Shown here piece by piece: positions 1 through 5,579 of a DNA stretch of 6,230 bases. A program made the position numbers and the translations under genes. The stretch is from Alphaproteobacteria bacterium. Lineage in GTDB: Bacteria > Pseudomonadota > Alphaproteobacteria > MED-G09. Under the pieces are notes generated by a model, which made no database searches, was not told the origin of the DNA, and saw nothing but the letters and a program-made list of their open reading frames with translations. How positions within the stretch are numbered: position 1 is the stretch's first letter; each line of letters starts with the position of its first letter. The stretch covers positions 1 through 6,230 of the forward strand of contig JABHUT010000118.1 of NCBI GenBank assembly GCA_018658685.1, written 5' to 3'.

Positions 1-110
1 ATAGAATCTAAAAATCTTTCATTTATATTGCCATCTTTACTTGTAACAAGGGAAGAGCCAACTTTGATTACAATTCTTGATGCTTCAGATATATTATTTA
101 TGGTGACCAT
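1..110 (-). CDS. proB: Glutamate 5-kinase, N-terminal fragment (cut by window edge)
   Basis: Only the first 36 codons and part of the next are visible; the gene runs off the left edge. The protein begins MVTINNISEASRIVIKVGSS and continues LVTSKDGNINERFLDS. The beta-strand followed by KVGSS (about residues 16-20) is the phosphate-binding start of an amino-acid-kinase fold as found in ProB, which phosphorylates L-glutamate with ATP in the first step of proline synthesis in the cytoplasm. The ATG at 108-110 overlaps the 3' end of obgE by 13 nt in a different frame, so translation is probably coupled to Obg. A weak purine-rich AGAAGA lies about 9 nt upstream. The obgE-proB order is common in alphaproteobacteria and supports the call. 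Another amino-acid kinase, such as an aspartate or acetylglutamate kinase, is possible from this short stretch but less likely in this context. Confidence 0.85.
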   Translation of the reverse strand, partial: MVTINNISEASRIVIKVGSSLVTSKDGNINERFLDS

Positions 111-1120
111 TTCTTTGTATCTTCTTTAATTTTCTTTTCTTCAATAACATTTAATACTGTATTTAGAATTTCTTCTAGACCTTTATTTGTTACTGAGGAT
201 ATTGGGAACACGTTTTTACCTGTCTTGCCTTCTAGTAAATCAACTTTTTCCTTTATATCTTTTTCATTTAAACCATCTACCTTAGAGAGGGCGATTACTT
301 CTTTTTTCTGAGCTAATTCATCAGAATATGATTCAACTTCATGTCTTACTGTCTTCCAATCCTCATATGGATCCTCTGAGAAAGAGTCTATCAAATGTAC
401 TAAAATGCTACATCTCTCAACATGCCCTAGGAATCTGTCACCAAGCCCTTTACCATCATGAGCCCCTTCAATTAGACCAGGTATATCTGCAATTGTTATT
501 TCTTTGGACTTATGATTGGTAATACCAAGAACTGGGTTTAGTGTAGTAAAAGGATAGTCTGCGACTTTTGGTTTTGCTGCACTTATTGATGAAATTAAAG
601 TTGATTTACCGGCATTTGGTAATCCAATTAAGCCGGCATCCGCAATTAGTTTTAATCTTAACCAAATCCATTTTTCTTCACCAATTAGGCCTGCATTTGC
701 CTTTCTAGGGGCTTGATTATTTGGCCCCTTAAAATGACTATTCCCAAAACCACCATTTCCACCTTCAAGAATTAAGATTTCTTGATTAACCTCTCTTAAG
801 TCTGCAATAACAGTCTTATTATCCTCTTCTAATACTATTGTCCCTTTTGGCACATTTATTATTATGTCCTGGCCATTTCCTCCTGTTTTTTCACTTCCTT
901 TTCCATCTTCACCATTTTTTGCACTAAAGTGTTGTTTAAATCTAAAATCAATTAATGTATTCAAGCCGTCAACGCATCGTATAATCGCGTCTCCTCCTCT
1001 ACCGCCGTCACCACCATTTGGACCGCCAAATTCAATATACTTTTCACGTCGGAAGCTTACGCAACCGTTCCCTCCCTTTCCGGAGCTGATAAAAAGTTTT
1101 GCTTGGTCAAGAAATTTCAT
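98..1120 (-). CDS. obgE: GTPase Obg/CgtA, 50S ribosome-assembly factor
   Basis: Obg-family GTPase that binds the large ribosomal subunit during late assembly and links it to growth and stress control. The protein has 340 aa. Residues 1-158 form the glycine-rich Obg fold, with the typical start MKFLDQAKLF and Gly-rich turns at 15-19 and 32-43. The GTPase domain follows: P-loop GLPNAGKST at 166-174, G2 FTT at 191-193, G3 DIPG at 212-215, G4 SKVD at 279-282 and G5 near ISS at 307-309. The G4 motif has Ser where NKxD is usual. There is no Gram-positive-type C-terminal OCT domain, only a short Lys/Glu-rich tail ending WSP, as I recall for alphaproteobacterial Obg. The ATG at 1118-1120 matches the family N-terminus; its ribosome site (GAG or TAGG just upstream) is weak. 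The gene lies 65 nt after rpmA and its end overlaps proB. Confidence 0.97.
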   Translation of the reverse strand: MKFLDQAKLFISSGKGGNGCVSFRREKYIEFGGPNGGDGGRGGDAIIRCVDGLNTLIDFRFKQHFSAKNGEDGKGSEKTGGNGQDIIINVPKGTIVLEEDNKTVIADLREVNQEILILEGGNGGFGNSHFKGPNNQAPRKANAGLIGEEKWIWLRLKLIADAGLIGLPNAGKSTLISSISAAKPKVADYPFTTLNPVLGITNHKSKEITIADIPGLIEGAHDGKGLGDRFLGHVERCSILVHLIDSFSEDPYEDWKTVRHEVESYSDELAQKKEVIALSKVDGLNEKDIKEKVDLLEGKTGKNVFPISSVTNKGLEEILNTVLNVIEEKKIKEDTKKWSP

Positions 1121-1185
1121 AACCTATCTCATAATTAATAAATTTATAAAAAATAAATAGAACTATGAACTGGTTAAATTAAAGT

Positions 1186-1455
1186 TTAATTAGTTTTTTC
1201 AGCAATAGGGTCAACAGAAATAACTGGACCACCTGTTCTTAGTTTTTTAAAACTAACTGTACCCTCGATTAGAGCAAAAATTGTATGATCTCTTCCAAGT
1301 CCTACATTTTTCCCGGGTTGCCACTTAGTTCCTCGTTGACGAACAATTATATTTCCAGGAATAACACTTTCACCACCAAATTTTTTAACGCCCAACCTTC
1401 TTCCGGCTGAATCTCTTCCATTCCTAGATGAACCACCTGCTTTTTTATGCGCCAT
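1186..1455 (-). CDS. rpmA: 50S ribosomal protein L27
   Basis: Ribosomal protein L27 of the large subunit, whose N-terminus reaches toward the peptidyl-transferase centre. The protein is 89 aa, normal for the family. It begins MAHKKAGGSSRNGRDSAGRR, the highly conserved L27 start, with no Firmicutes-type cleavable N-terminal extension. The core continues with LGVKKFGGE and the RQRGTKW and HTIFAL blocks. The start codon lies 3 nt beyond the rplU stop. A strong GAGGAG ribosome-binding site at 1462-1467 overlaps the last codons of rplU with 6 nt spacing, so L21 and L27 are made from one message. L21 and L27 paired in this order is nearly universal in bacteria. Confidence 0.98.
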   Translation of the reverse strand: MAHKKAGGSSRNGRDSAGRRLGVKKFGGESVIPGNIIVRQRGTKWQPGKNVGLGRDHTIFALIEGTVSFKKLRTGGPVISVDPIAEKTN

Positions 1456-1458
1456 TTA

Positions 1459-1947
1459 TTACTCCTCAGTCTTCTTTTTCTTAACTGATCTAGTTTTAGT
1501 ATCAGTCTTTACTGTTTTCTTTGCTGTAGTTTTCTCTGCTGTAGCTGCTTTCTTTACAGGAGCTTTTTCCTTTTTAGGGGCTTTTTCCTTTTCAGGAGCT
1601 GCATCAGTTTTTACTGCCGCTGCTTTTTTAGTTTCTTTTTCTTTAATATCTACAATTTTTAACATTGTTAAGTGTTGTTGATGACCATTTTTTCTTCTGT
1701 AGTTATGTCTTCTTTTTTTCTTAAAGACGATAATTTTCTCAGCTCGAGTTTGTTCAACTACTTCAGCATTAACAACAGCACCTTTGATAACTGGATCACC
1801 AACAATTGGGTCACCTTTACCACCAATCATAAGTACTTCATTTAGGTTAACTTTATCACCCGCTTCACCGATTAGTTTTTCAACTGAAATAACGTCATCT
1901 TTTGAAACTTTATATTGCTTTCCGCCACTACGAATTACTGCGTACAT
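1459..1947 (-). CDS. rplU: 50S ribosomal protein L21 with long C-terminal Lys/Ala-rich extension
   Basis: Ribosomal protein L21, a 23S rRNA-binding protein of the large subunit. The conserved domain covers residues 1 to about 101: start MYAVIRSGGKQYKV, the GEAGDKV segment at 27-33, and the signature IVFKKKRRHNYRRKNGHQQH at 73-92. The family is usually about 100-105 aa, but this protein has 162. The extra ~60 residues (from about 103) are low complexity, made of Lys, Ala, Thr, Glu and Pro, with a short repeat KEKAP at 120-124 and 126-130 after alignment, ending in KKKKTEE. Such tails are known on several alphaproteobacterial L21 proteins; they are probably disordered and may contact rRNA. The gene is first in the rplU-rpmA-obgE-proB unit and is preceded by a good promoter. 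The ribosome-binding site is weak (a GGA 8 nt before ATG). Confidence 0.97.
   Translation of the reverse strand: MYAVIRSGGKQYKVSKDDVISVEKLIGEAGDKVNLNEVLMIGGKGDPIVGDPVIKGAVVNAEVVEQTRAEKIIVFKKKRRHNYRRKNGHQQHLTMLKIVDIKEKETKKAAAVKTDAAPEKEKAPKKEKAPVKKAATAEKTTAKKTVKTDTKTRSVKKKKTEE
1462..1467 (-). promoter_or_regulatory. Ribosome-binding site for rpmA
   Basis: The minus strand reads GAGGAG, 6 nt before the rpmA ATG and inside the final codons of rplU. It fixes the rpmA start and indicates tight co-translation of L21 and L27. Confidence 0.85.
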
Positions 1948-1969
1948 TATAAATATCCATTAATATGAT

Positions 1970-1988
1970 GGGGAATTAAAATTTCCCC
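1970..1988 (-). promoter_or_regulatory. Hairpin in the rplU 5' leader
   Basis: The minus strand reads GGGGAA, seven mostly A/T bases, then TTCCCC, giving a 6-bp stem with four G-C pairs. It lies between the predicted rplU transcription start (about 1991-1992) and the rplU ATG at 1947, so it would form near the 5' end of the rplU message. The block at 1985-1988 also belongs to a perfect 10-bp palindrome CCCCTAGGGG at 1985-1994. No run of T follows, so it does not look like an intrinsic terminator. It could protect the 5' end, act in L21 control, or be a protein-binding site; its role is inferred from position only. Confidence 0.5.
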
Positions 1989-1998
1989 TAGGGGCGCA

Positions 1999-2026
1999 AA
2001 TATAACGTTGAGTGAGTAGGTGTCAA
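1999..2026 (-). promoter_or_regulatory. Sigma-70-type promoter for the rplU-rpmA-obgE-proB unit
   Basis: On the minus strand a perfect -35 box TTGACA (2021-2026) is followed by 16 nt and a -10 box TATATT (1999-2004), five of six bases matching TATAAT. Transcription would start near 1991-1992, giving a leader of about 45 nt before the rplU ATG. A second perfect TATAAT lies just upstream at 2031-2036, but no -35-like hexamer stands at the right distance. This is the only gap in the window large enough for a dedicated promoter, and it lies exactly before the ribosomal protein genes. Confidence 0.75.
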
Positions 2027-2049
2027 GCATATTATAGGTAAAATATAGT

Positions 2050-3300
2050 TTATCTTGCTTTATTTAAAACCATCATTCTTTGTATTACTAGAATGGGTAA
2101 AAATGACAATAAAAACATAACTAAATATATGTCATTAACTGATATGTTTAAATAGTCTAAAAGACCCGCTAGCCACTCTCCAATTATACGAGAGAAGTGC
2201 CTAATACTCATTAAAAATGCAAATTGTGTTGCGGCTATAACTTTAAATGAAAGACCCATACAGAGTGATAAACTGGCAGACATCACAAATGAACCCATTA
2301 TGGATAATAAAATTAAAATTGATGAACCTATGTATAGATTAGAAATATGGTTGTTTAAAATAAATACTGAGATCATCGTTAGAGCAATGAAAAGCTGAGA
2401 CATCGTAATAATTTTATAGGGATTAAATTTATCTGATAAATAACCTCCCGCTATAGCTGTGAAAATTCCTATATAGAGCCCAATGGAACGAATTTTTGTT
2501 AAGAGTTCATGATCCCAACCAGCGAGATTTGTATATAGATTAGATATGCTTACATAGTGCATTCCAAAAGAAATATTAGACACTAGGCAGAATAATATTA
2601 ACATTAAAATTACTGGTGTAATTGAGGTTTGATATAAATCTTTTAGTATTTTTTTTAAATTTATTATCTGTTTCTTTTTATTTGGTCTTGAAAAAGAAAG
2701 AATTTTATCTTTAATATTTTCTTTCTGGAAGATTATAAAAAATGAACTTCCTAATAGTGCAATACCAAAGAATATGAAAGTTTGGTTTAATCCATAATTT
2801 CTTATTAAAATAGAACTTACTAGAGCAGAAATGCTCACACCAAAGGTTCTTGCGCCCCACATAAGGCCATTACTTATACCTCTCTCATTTTTATCAAGTA
2901 TATCAATAGCAAGGCCATCAGTTGCCACATCAAGAATTGATGTGCTGAGTATTATAAAAGATAATAATATTCCGATTAGTAATGGAGACATTTGTATTGA
3001 AATGAATTGAGATAATACTAGGAAAATAAGGCCTAATAGGGTTAACGAACTCAATATCCAGGGTTTTCTTTTTCCCATTTTGGATGATTGATATGTGTCA
3101 ATGAAGGGCCCAATGATAAACTTAAGTATCCATGGCAAGGAGGCTACTGAGGTTATTATAGCAATATCGCTAATAGAAAAGTCTTTTGACGCTAACCAAT
3201 CTAGTAAAGAAAAATAAATCAGGCCCTGAGGTATACCCTGAATAAAGTATAAAAAAGAAAGTCCAACACGTCTATTTAGACGGCTGTTAGAAAGAACCAA
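2050..3300 (-). CDS. MFS transporter of the AmpG / acetyl-CoA transporter (PAT) type
   Basis: Integral inner-membrane protein with about 12 predicted hydrophobic segments spread over the whole length. From the TTG start at 3298-3300 it has 416 aa. Family-like motifs (this numbering) are YFIQGIPQG at 18-26, LPWILKFIIGPFID at 55-68, the MFS loop KMGKRKPW at 74-81 and DVATDGLAID at 124-133. The last resembles the Asp-rich segment shared by AmpG muropeptide permeases and Acatn/SLC33 acetyl-CoA transporters. A basic central loop (about 192-216) separates two six-helix halves. The TTG is preferred because GGAG lies 7 nt upstream, the spacing seen at neighbouring genes; an in-frame ATG at 3337-3339 (429 aa) and a TTG at 3355-3357 (435 aa) would overlap the upstream gene. 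It is last in the five-gene unit. The substrate is unknown: a muropeptide, a CoA derivative or another organic acid are all possible. Confidence 0.85.
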   Translation of the reverse strand: MVLSNSRLNRRVGLSFLYFIQGIPQGLIYFSLLDWLASKDFSISDIAIITSVASLPWILKFIIGPFIDTYQSSKMGKRKPWILSSLTLLGLIFLVLSQFISIQMSPLLIGILLSFIILSTSILDVATDGLAIDILDKNERGISNGLMWGARTFGVSISALVSSILIRNYGLNQTFIFFGIALLGSSFFIIFQKENIKDKILSFSRPNKKKQIINLKKILKDLYQTSITPVILMLILFCLVSNISFGMHYVSISNLYTNLAGWDHELLTKIRSIGLYIGIFTAIAGGYLSDKFNPYKIITMSQLFIALTMISVFILNNHISNLYIGSSILILLSIMGSFVMSASLSLCMGLSFKVIAATQFAFLMSIRHFSRIIGEWLAGLLDYLNISVNDIYLVMFLLSFLPILVIQRMMVLNKAR

Positions 3301-3304
3301 AGAT

Positions 3305-4024
3305 CTACTCCATTGATGTTTCTTGTTTTTTAACTGCATCAGAAACTTCTCGGTCAATTCCTAATGCAAAATCTGAGACATACGGGTTTGTTAATCTTTC
3401 GTTACCAAAAGTAGACATTGGGCCGTGGCCAGGTATAAATCTTATCTCATCACCTAGAGGCCATAATTCATTAACTATTGAATTAACCAATTGCTCATGG
3501 TTTCCTCTCGGTAGATCTGATCTTCCTATCGACCCTTGGAATAATACATCACCAACAGCAGCTATCTTTGCTTCTTTATGAAAAAATATTACATGCCCAG
3601 GAGTATGACCAGGACAGTGACGAACACCAAATATTTGATTTCCTATTGTCACTTCATCGCCACCCTCAAGGAATCTAGATGTCTCAAAAGACTCAGCAGG
3701 AGAAAAATTATATTTCTTTCCTTGCTCCTCAAGGCTTTCAATTAAAAACATATCATCCTTATGCGGACCTTCTATTGGAATATTAAGTTGGCGGGCAAGT
3801 TCAGCAGTTGCACCAGCGTGATCTAAGTGTGCATGCGTAATAAGAATTTTCTCAATTTTTACATCATACTTCTTTATTGCGGTAATTATTTGATCGATAT
3901 CACCGCCAGGGTCAATTACAGCACCTTTTTTAGTTTCTGTGCACCATAAGATAGAACAGTTCTGTTGGAACGGAGTAACCGGTATAACAAAGGCATGTAC
4001 AGCAAGTTCTTTTTCTTCAGTCAT
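3305..4024 (-). CDS. gloC: Metallo-beta-lactamase-fold thioesterase, GloC/YcbL-type glyoxalase II
   Basis: Probable hydroxyacylglutathione hydrolase of the short YcbL (GloC) type, cleaving S-lactoylglutathione or a related thioester in the cytoplasm. The protein has 239 aa. The N-terminus VIPVTPFQQNCSILWC (13-28) and VIDPGG (36-41) match this subfamily as I remember it. Metal ligands are visible: THAHLDH at 63-69 (H64, H66, D68, H69), H140 in CPGHTPGH, D159 in VGD and H200 in IPGHGP. GRSDLPRG at 167-174 is also typical. The C-terminal ~18 residues are a charged tail beyond the usual end. The ATG at 4022-4024 is the only sensible start; the nearest AAGGA (4039-4043) is 14 nt away, longer than ideal. 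The gene begins 29 nt after the hydrolase stop. It could serve general methylglyoxal detoxification or release a product from a thioester made by this operon; the exact substrate is uncertain. Confidence 0.9.
   Translation of the reverse strand: MTEEKELAVHAFVIPVTPFQQNCSILWCTETKKGAVIDPGGDIDQIITAIKKYDVKIEKILITHAHLDHAGATAELARQLNIPIEGPHKDDMFLIESLEEQGKKYNFSPAESFETSRFLEGGDEVTIGNQIFGVRHCPGHTPGHVIFFHKEAKIAAVGDVLFQGSIGRSDLPRGNHEQLVNSIVNELWPLGDEIRFIPGHGPMSTFGNERLTNPYVSDFALGIDREVSDAVKKQETSME
3308..3311 (-). promoter_or_regulatory. Ribosome-binding site deciding the transporter start
   Basis: The minus strand reads GGAG here, directly before the TAG stop of the thioesterase gene. It stands 7 nt before an in-frame TTG at 3298-3300. 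The same core and spacing are seen at the hydrolase and SDR genes, which favours the TTG and a stop-then-restart coupling between the two genes. The competing ATG at 3337-3339 has only a weaker AGAAG upstream. Confidence 0.55.
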
Positions 4025-4053
4025 GATTCTATTTTATATCCTTAGAGGCTTAT

Positions 4054-4761
4054 TTAGCCAATCACTTCTTTTAAAAAGTCTTGCATTGCTTTCCATGAGC
4101 GTCTATCTGCATCTGGATTATATGCCATTCCCATTTCCGGGGAGTTTGCTTCTTTGTTAGTAAATGCATGAGAAGTTGATCCATAGGCATGAATTTGCCA
4201 ATCAGCCTTAGATTCTGTCAACTCATTTGCGAGACCATTAACATCTTCGTGTGGTACCATTGGATCATCATTACCATGCAAAACAAGAACTTTTGTATTG
4301 ATGGTGTTACCTTCAGTATTTCCTGGCTTATTAAAAATACCATGAAAAGAGACTACACCAGCTATATCTGAACCTATCCTCGCAACATCAAGAACACAAA
4401 GACCGCCAAAGCAAAAACCAATGCTTGCAATTTTTGAATTGTCTACACCAGTTTCTGATCTTACTGCATCAATTGCAGATAGCATTCTTTTTTGAAGTTT
4501 TGGTCGATCAGAAAGAACATCATTCATTAATTCAATATTTTCTTCTGGCGAGCTTCCAGTTTTTCCTTCTCCATACATATCTACAGCAAATCCGGAATAC
4601 CCTAAGTCATTCATCGATTTTGCTTTATCGAGTGTAAATTGATCTCTACCCGCATAAGTAGGAACAACTAAAACAACAGGGGCATTCTTATTGCCCTCAA
4701 AAGGATAGAAAATACCTTCTAGGCGAGTATCATCATCAAAATAATCAACAACTTTTCCCAT
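4054..4761 (-). CDS. Dienelactone hydrolase family protein
   Basis: Alpha/beta hydrolase of the dienelactone hydrolase (DLH) family, 235 aa, the usual size. No signal peptide is visible, so it is probably cytoplasmic. The catalytic triad is clear: nucleophile C117 in the elbow GFCFGG (115-120), D166 in HGNDDPMVP (162-170), and H198 in GSTSHAF (194-200). A Cys nucleophile instead of Ser is the mark of this family. Other typical features are VVLVVPTYAGR (29-39) and GFAVDMYGEG (57-66). Family members open lactones in aromatic catabolism, but many homologues have unknown ester or lactone substrates, so the classic chlorocatechol role should not be assumed. AGGAG at 4768-4772, 6 nt before the ATG, fixes the start. 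It lies 13 nt after the upstream SDR, consistent with one operon. Confidence 0.92.
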   Translation of the reverse strand: MGKVVDYFDDDTRLEGIFYPFEGNKNAPVVLVVPTYAGRDQFTLDKAKSMNDLGYSGFAVDMYGEGKTGSSPEENIELMNDVLSDRPKLQKRMLSAIDAVRSETGVDNSKIASIGFCFGGLCVLDVARIGSDIAGVVSFHGIFNKPGNTEGNTINTKVLVLHGNDDPMVPHEDVNGLANELTESKADWQIHAYGSTSHAFTNKEANSPEMGMAYNPDADRRSWKAMQDFLKEVIG

Positions 4762-4767
4762 TTGTAA

Positions 4768-4772
4768 CTCCT
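4768..4772 (-). promoter_or_regulatory. Ribosome-binding site for the dienelactone hydrolase gene
   Basis: The minus strand reads AGGAG with 6 nt to the ATG, in the 13-nt gap after the upstream SDR stop. It supports the chosen start. Confidence 0.8.
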
Positions 4773-4774
4773 AA

Positions 4775-5554
4775 TTATTCTGGCATATTTCCTGATACGA
4801 CTGACATAGCATTATCAACTCGTATTTGAGCTCCGTTAACAAATTTAGATTCATCTGAAGCAAGATATAGTGCAGCATTTGCAATATCTAAAGGTTCGCC
4901 AACTTTATTACTCTCTACTGGAGCTTCTTGAACAACAGGTGAGGCTCCAAATTTTTCTTCCATTAATGCTGGAACGCTTGCAACCATTGGGGTTGCTATT
5001 CCTGATGGATGAATCGTATTACATCTCACACCATTTTTGGCAAGACCACAATGTACAGCTACAGCTCTACTATAGGCCTCAATTGCACCTTTAGCTGCGC
5101 AATAGGCTGCAACATATGACTCTCCTTGAACTGAAGCAATTGAGCACATATTTACTATTGATCCACCGCCTGTTTTAGCCATAACCGGTATGACATATTT
5201 ACAACCAAAAAAAGTACTATCCATATGAACTGACATTGTAAATCTGTATTCTTCAGTTGTTTGATTTTCGGGATTACCAGGTTTGACTATACCAGCATTA
5301 TTTACGAGTATATCAATACGACCATATTTTTCCTCTGTCTCATTTATGATTTCTATCCATCGATCTTCATCAGTTACATTATGTTTAAAGAAAGTACCAT
5401 TTAACTTATCAGCTAGAGCCTGTCCTTCACTTTCAGCGATGTCTGTTAAAACTACTTTTGCTCCTTCTGAGGCAAAAAGTTCAGCATCTGCTGCTCCCAA
5501 CCCCATGGCTGCACCAGTTATAATTGCTACTTTTCCTTCTAGTCTTCCTGTCAT
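4775..5554 (-). CDS. Short-chain dehydrogenase/reductase (classical SDR)
   Basis: NAD(P)-dependent alcohol/ketone oxidoreductase of the classical SDR family, 259 aa, full length. The Rossmann motif TGAAMGLG is at 13-20. D38 at the end of beta-2 (VVLTDIA) points to NAD(H) rather than NADP(H). NNAG is at 85-88, and the catalytic S138, Y151 and K155 (YCAAK) are present. The fourth tetrad residue, normally Asn, falls at H110 (SVHMDS), a departure from the classical enzymes. The C-terminal part has HPSGIATPM at 182-190 and the closing block FVNGAQIRVDNA at 238-249. The GGGAG at 5562-5566, 7 nt upstream, supports the ATG at 5552-5554. It follows the other SDR by 25 nt. The sequence resembles secondary-alcohol dehydrogenases of the FabG/hydroxysteroid type, but the substrate cannot be assigned. 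Confidence 0.93.
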   Translation of the reverse strand: MTGRLEGKVAIITGAAMGLGAADAELFASEGAKVVLTDIAESEGQALADKLNGTFFKHNVTDEDRWIEIINETEEKYGRIDILVNNAGIVKPGNPENQTTEEYRFTMSVHMDSTFFGCKYVIPVMAKTGGGSIVNMCSIASVQGESYVAAYCAAKGAIEAYSRAVAVHCGLAKNGVRCNTIHPSGIATPMVASVPALMEEKFGASPVVQEAPVESNKVGEPLDIANAALYLASDESKFVNGAQIRVDNAMSVVSGNMPE

Positions 5555-5561
5555 AATATTT

Positions 5562-5566
5562 CTCCC
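5562..5566 (-). promoter_or_regulatory. Ribosome-binding site for the full-length SDR gene
   Basis: The minus strand reads GGGAG with 7 nt to the ATG at 5552-5554, in the 25-nt gap between the two SDR genes. Confidence 0.75.
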
Positions 5567-5579
5567 TATAAATTTTTAA

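Noticed and set aside
1138..1147. Palindrome ATAAATTTAT in the rpmA-obgE spacer
   Set aside because: An all-A/T 10-mer palindrome is expected by chance in such AT-rich sequence, and it makes no stable hairpin.
864..1160. Plus-strand open frame of 98 codons opposite obgE
   Set aside because: It is Pro/Ser/Phe-rich because it is the reverse of the Gly-rich Obg domain; it has no independent coding signal.
1970..1988. Hairpin as an intrinsic terminator for the transporter operon
   Set aside because: No T-run follows the stem on the minus strand, and it lies downstream of the rplU promoter, where termination would silence the ribosomal genes. No other terminator was found after 2050, so read-through is possible.
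2031..2036. Perfect TATAAT as an alternative -10 box for rplU
   Set aside because: The hexamer at a 17-nt distance upstream (AGCAAG) does not resemble TTGACA, and there is no TGn extension. The TTGACA/TATATT pair fits better, though a minor second start is not excluded.
5283..5579. Plus-strand open frame of 98 codons opposite the full-length SDR
   Set aside because: It is antisense to a well-supported gene, has no family motif and no ribosome-binding site that I can see, and is best explained as a shadow of the SDR codons.
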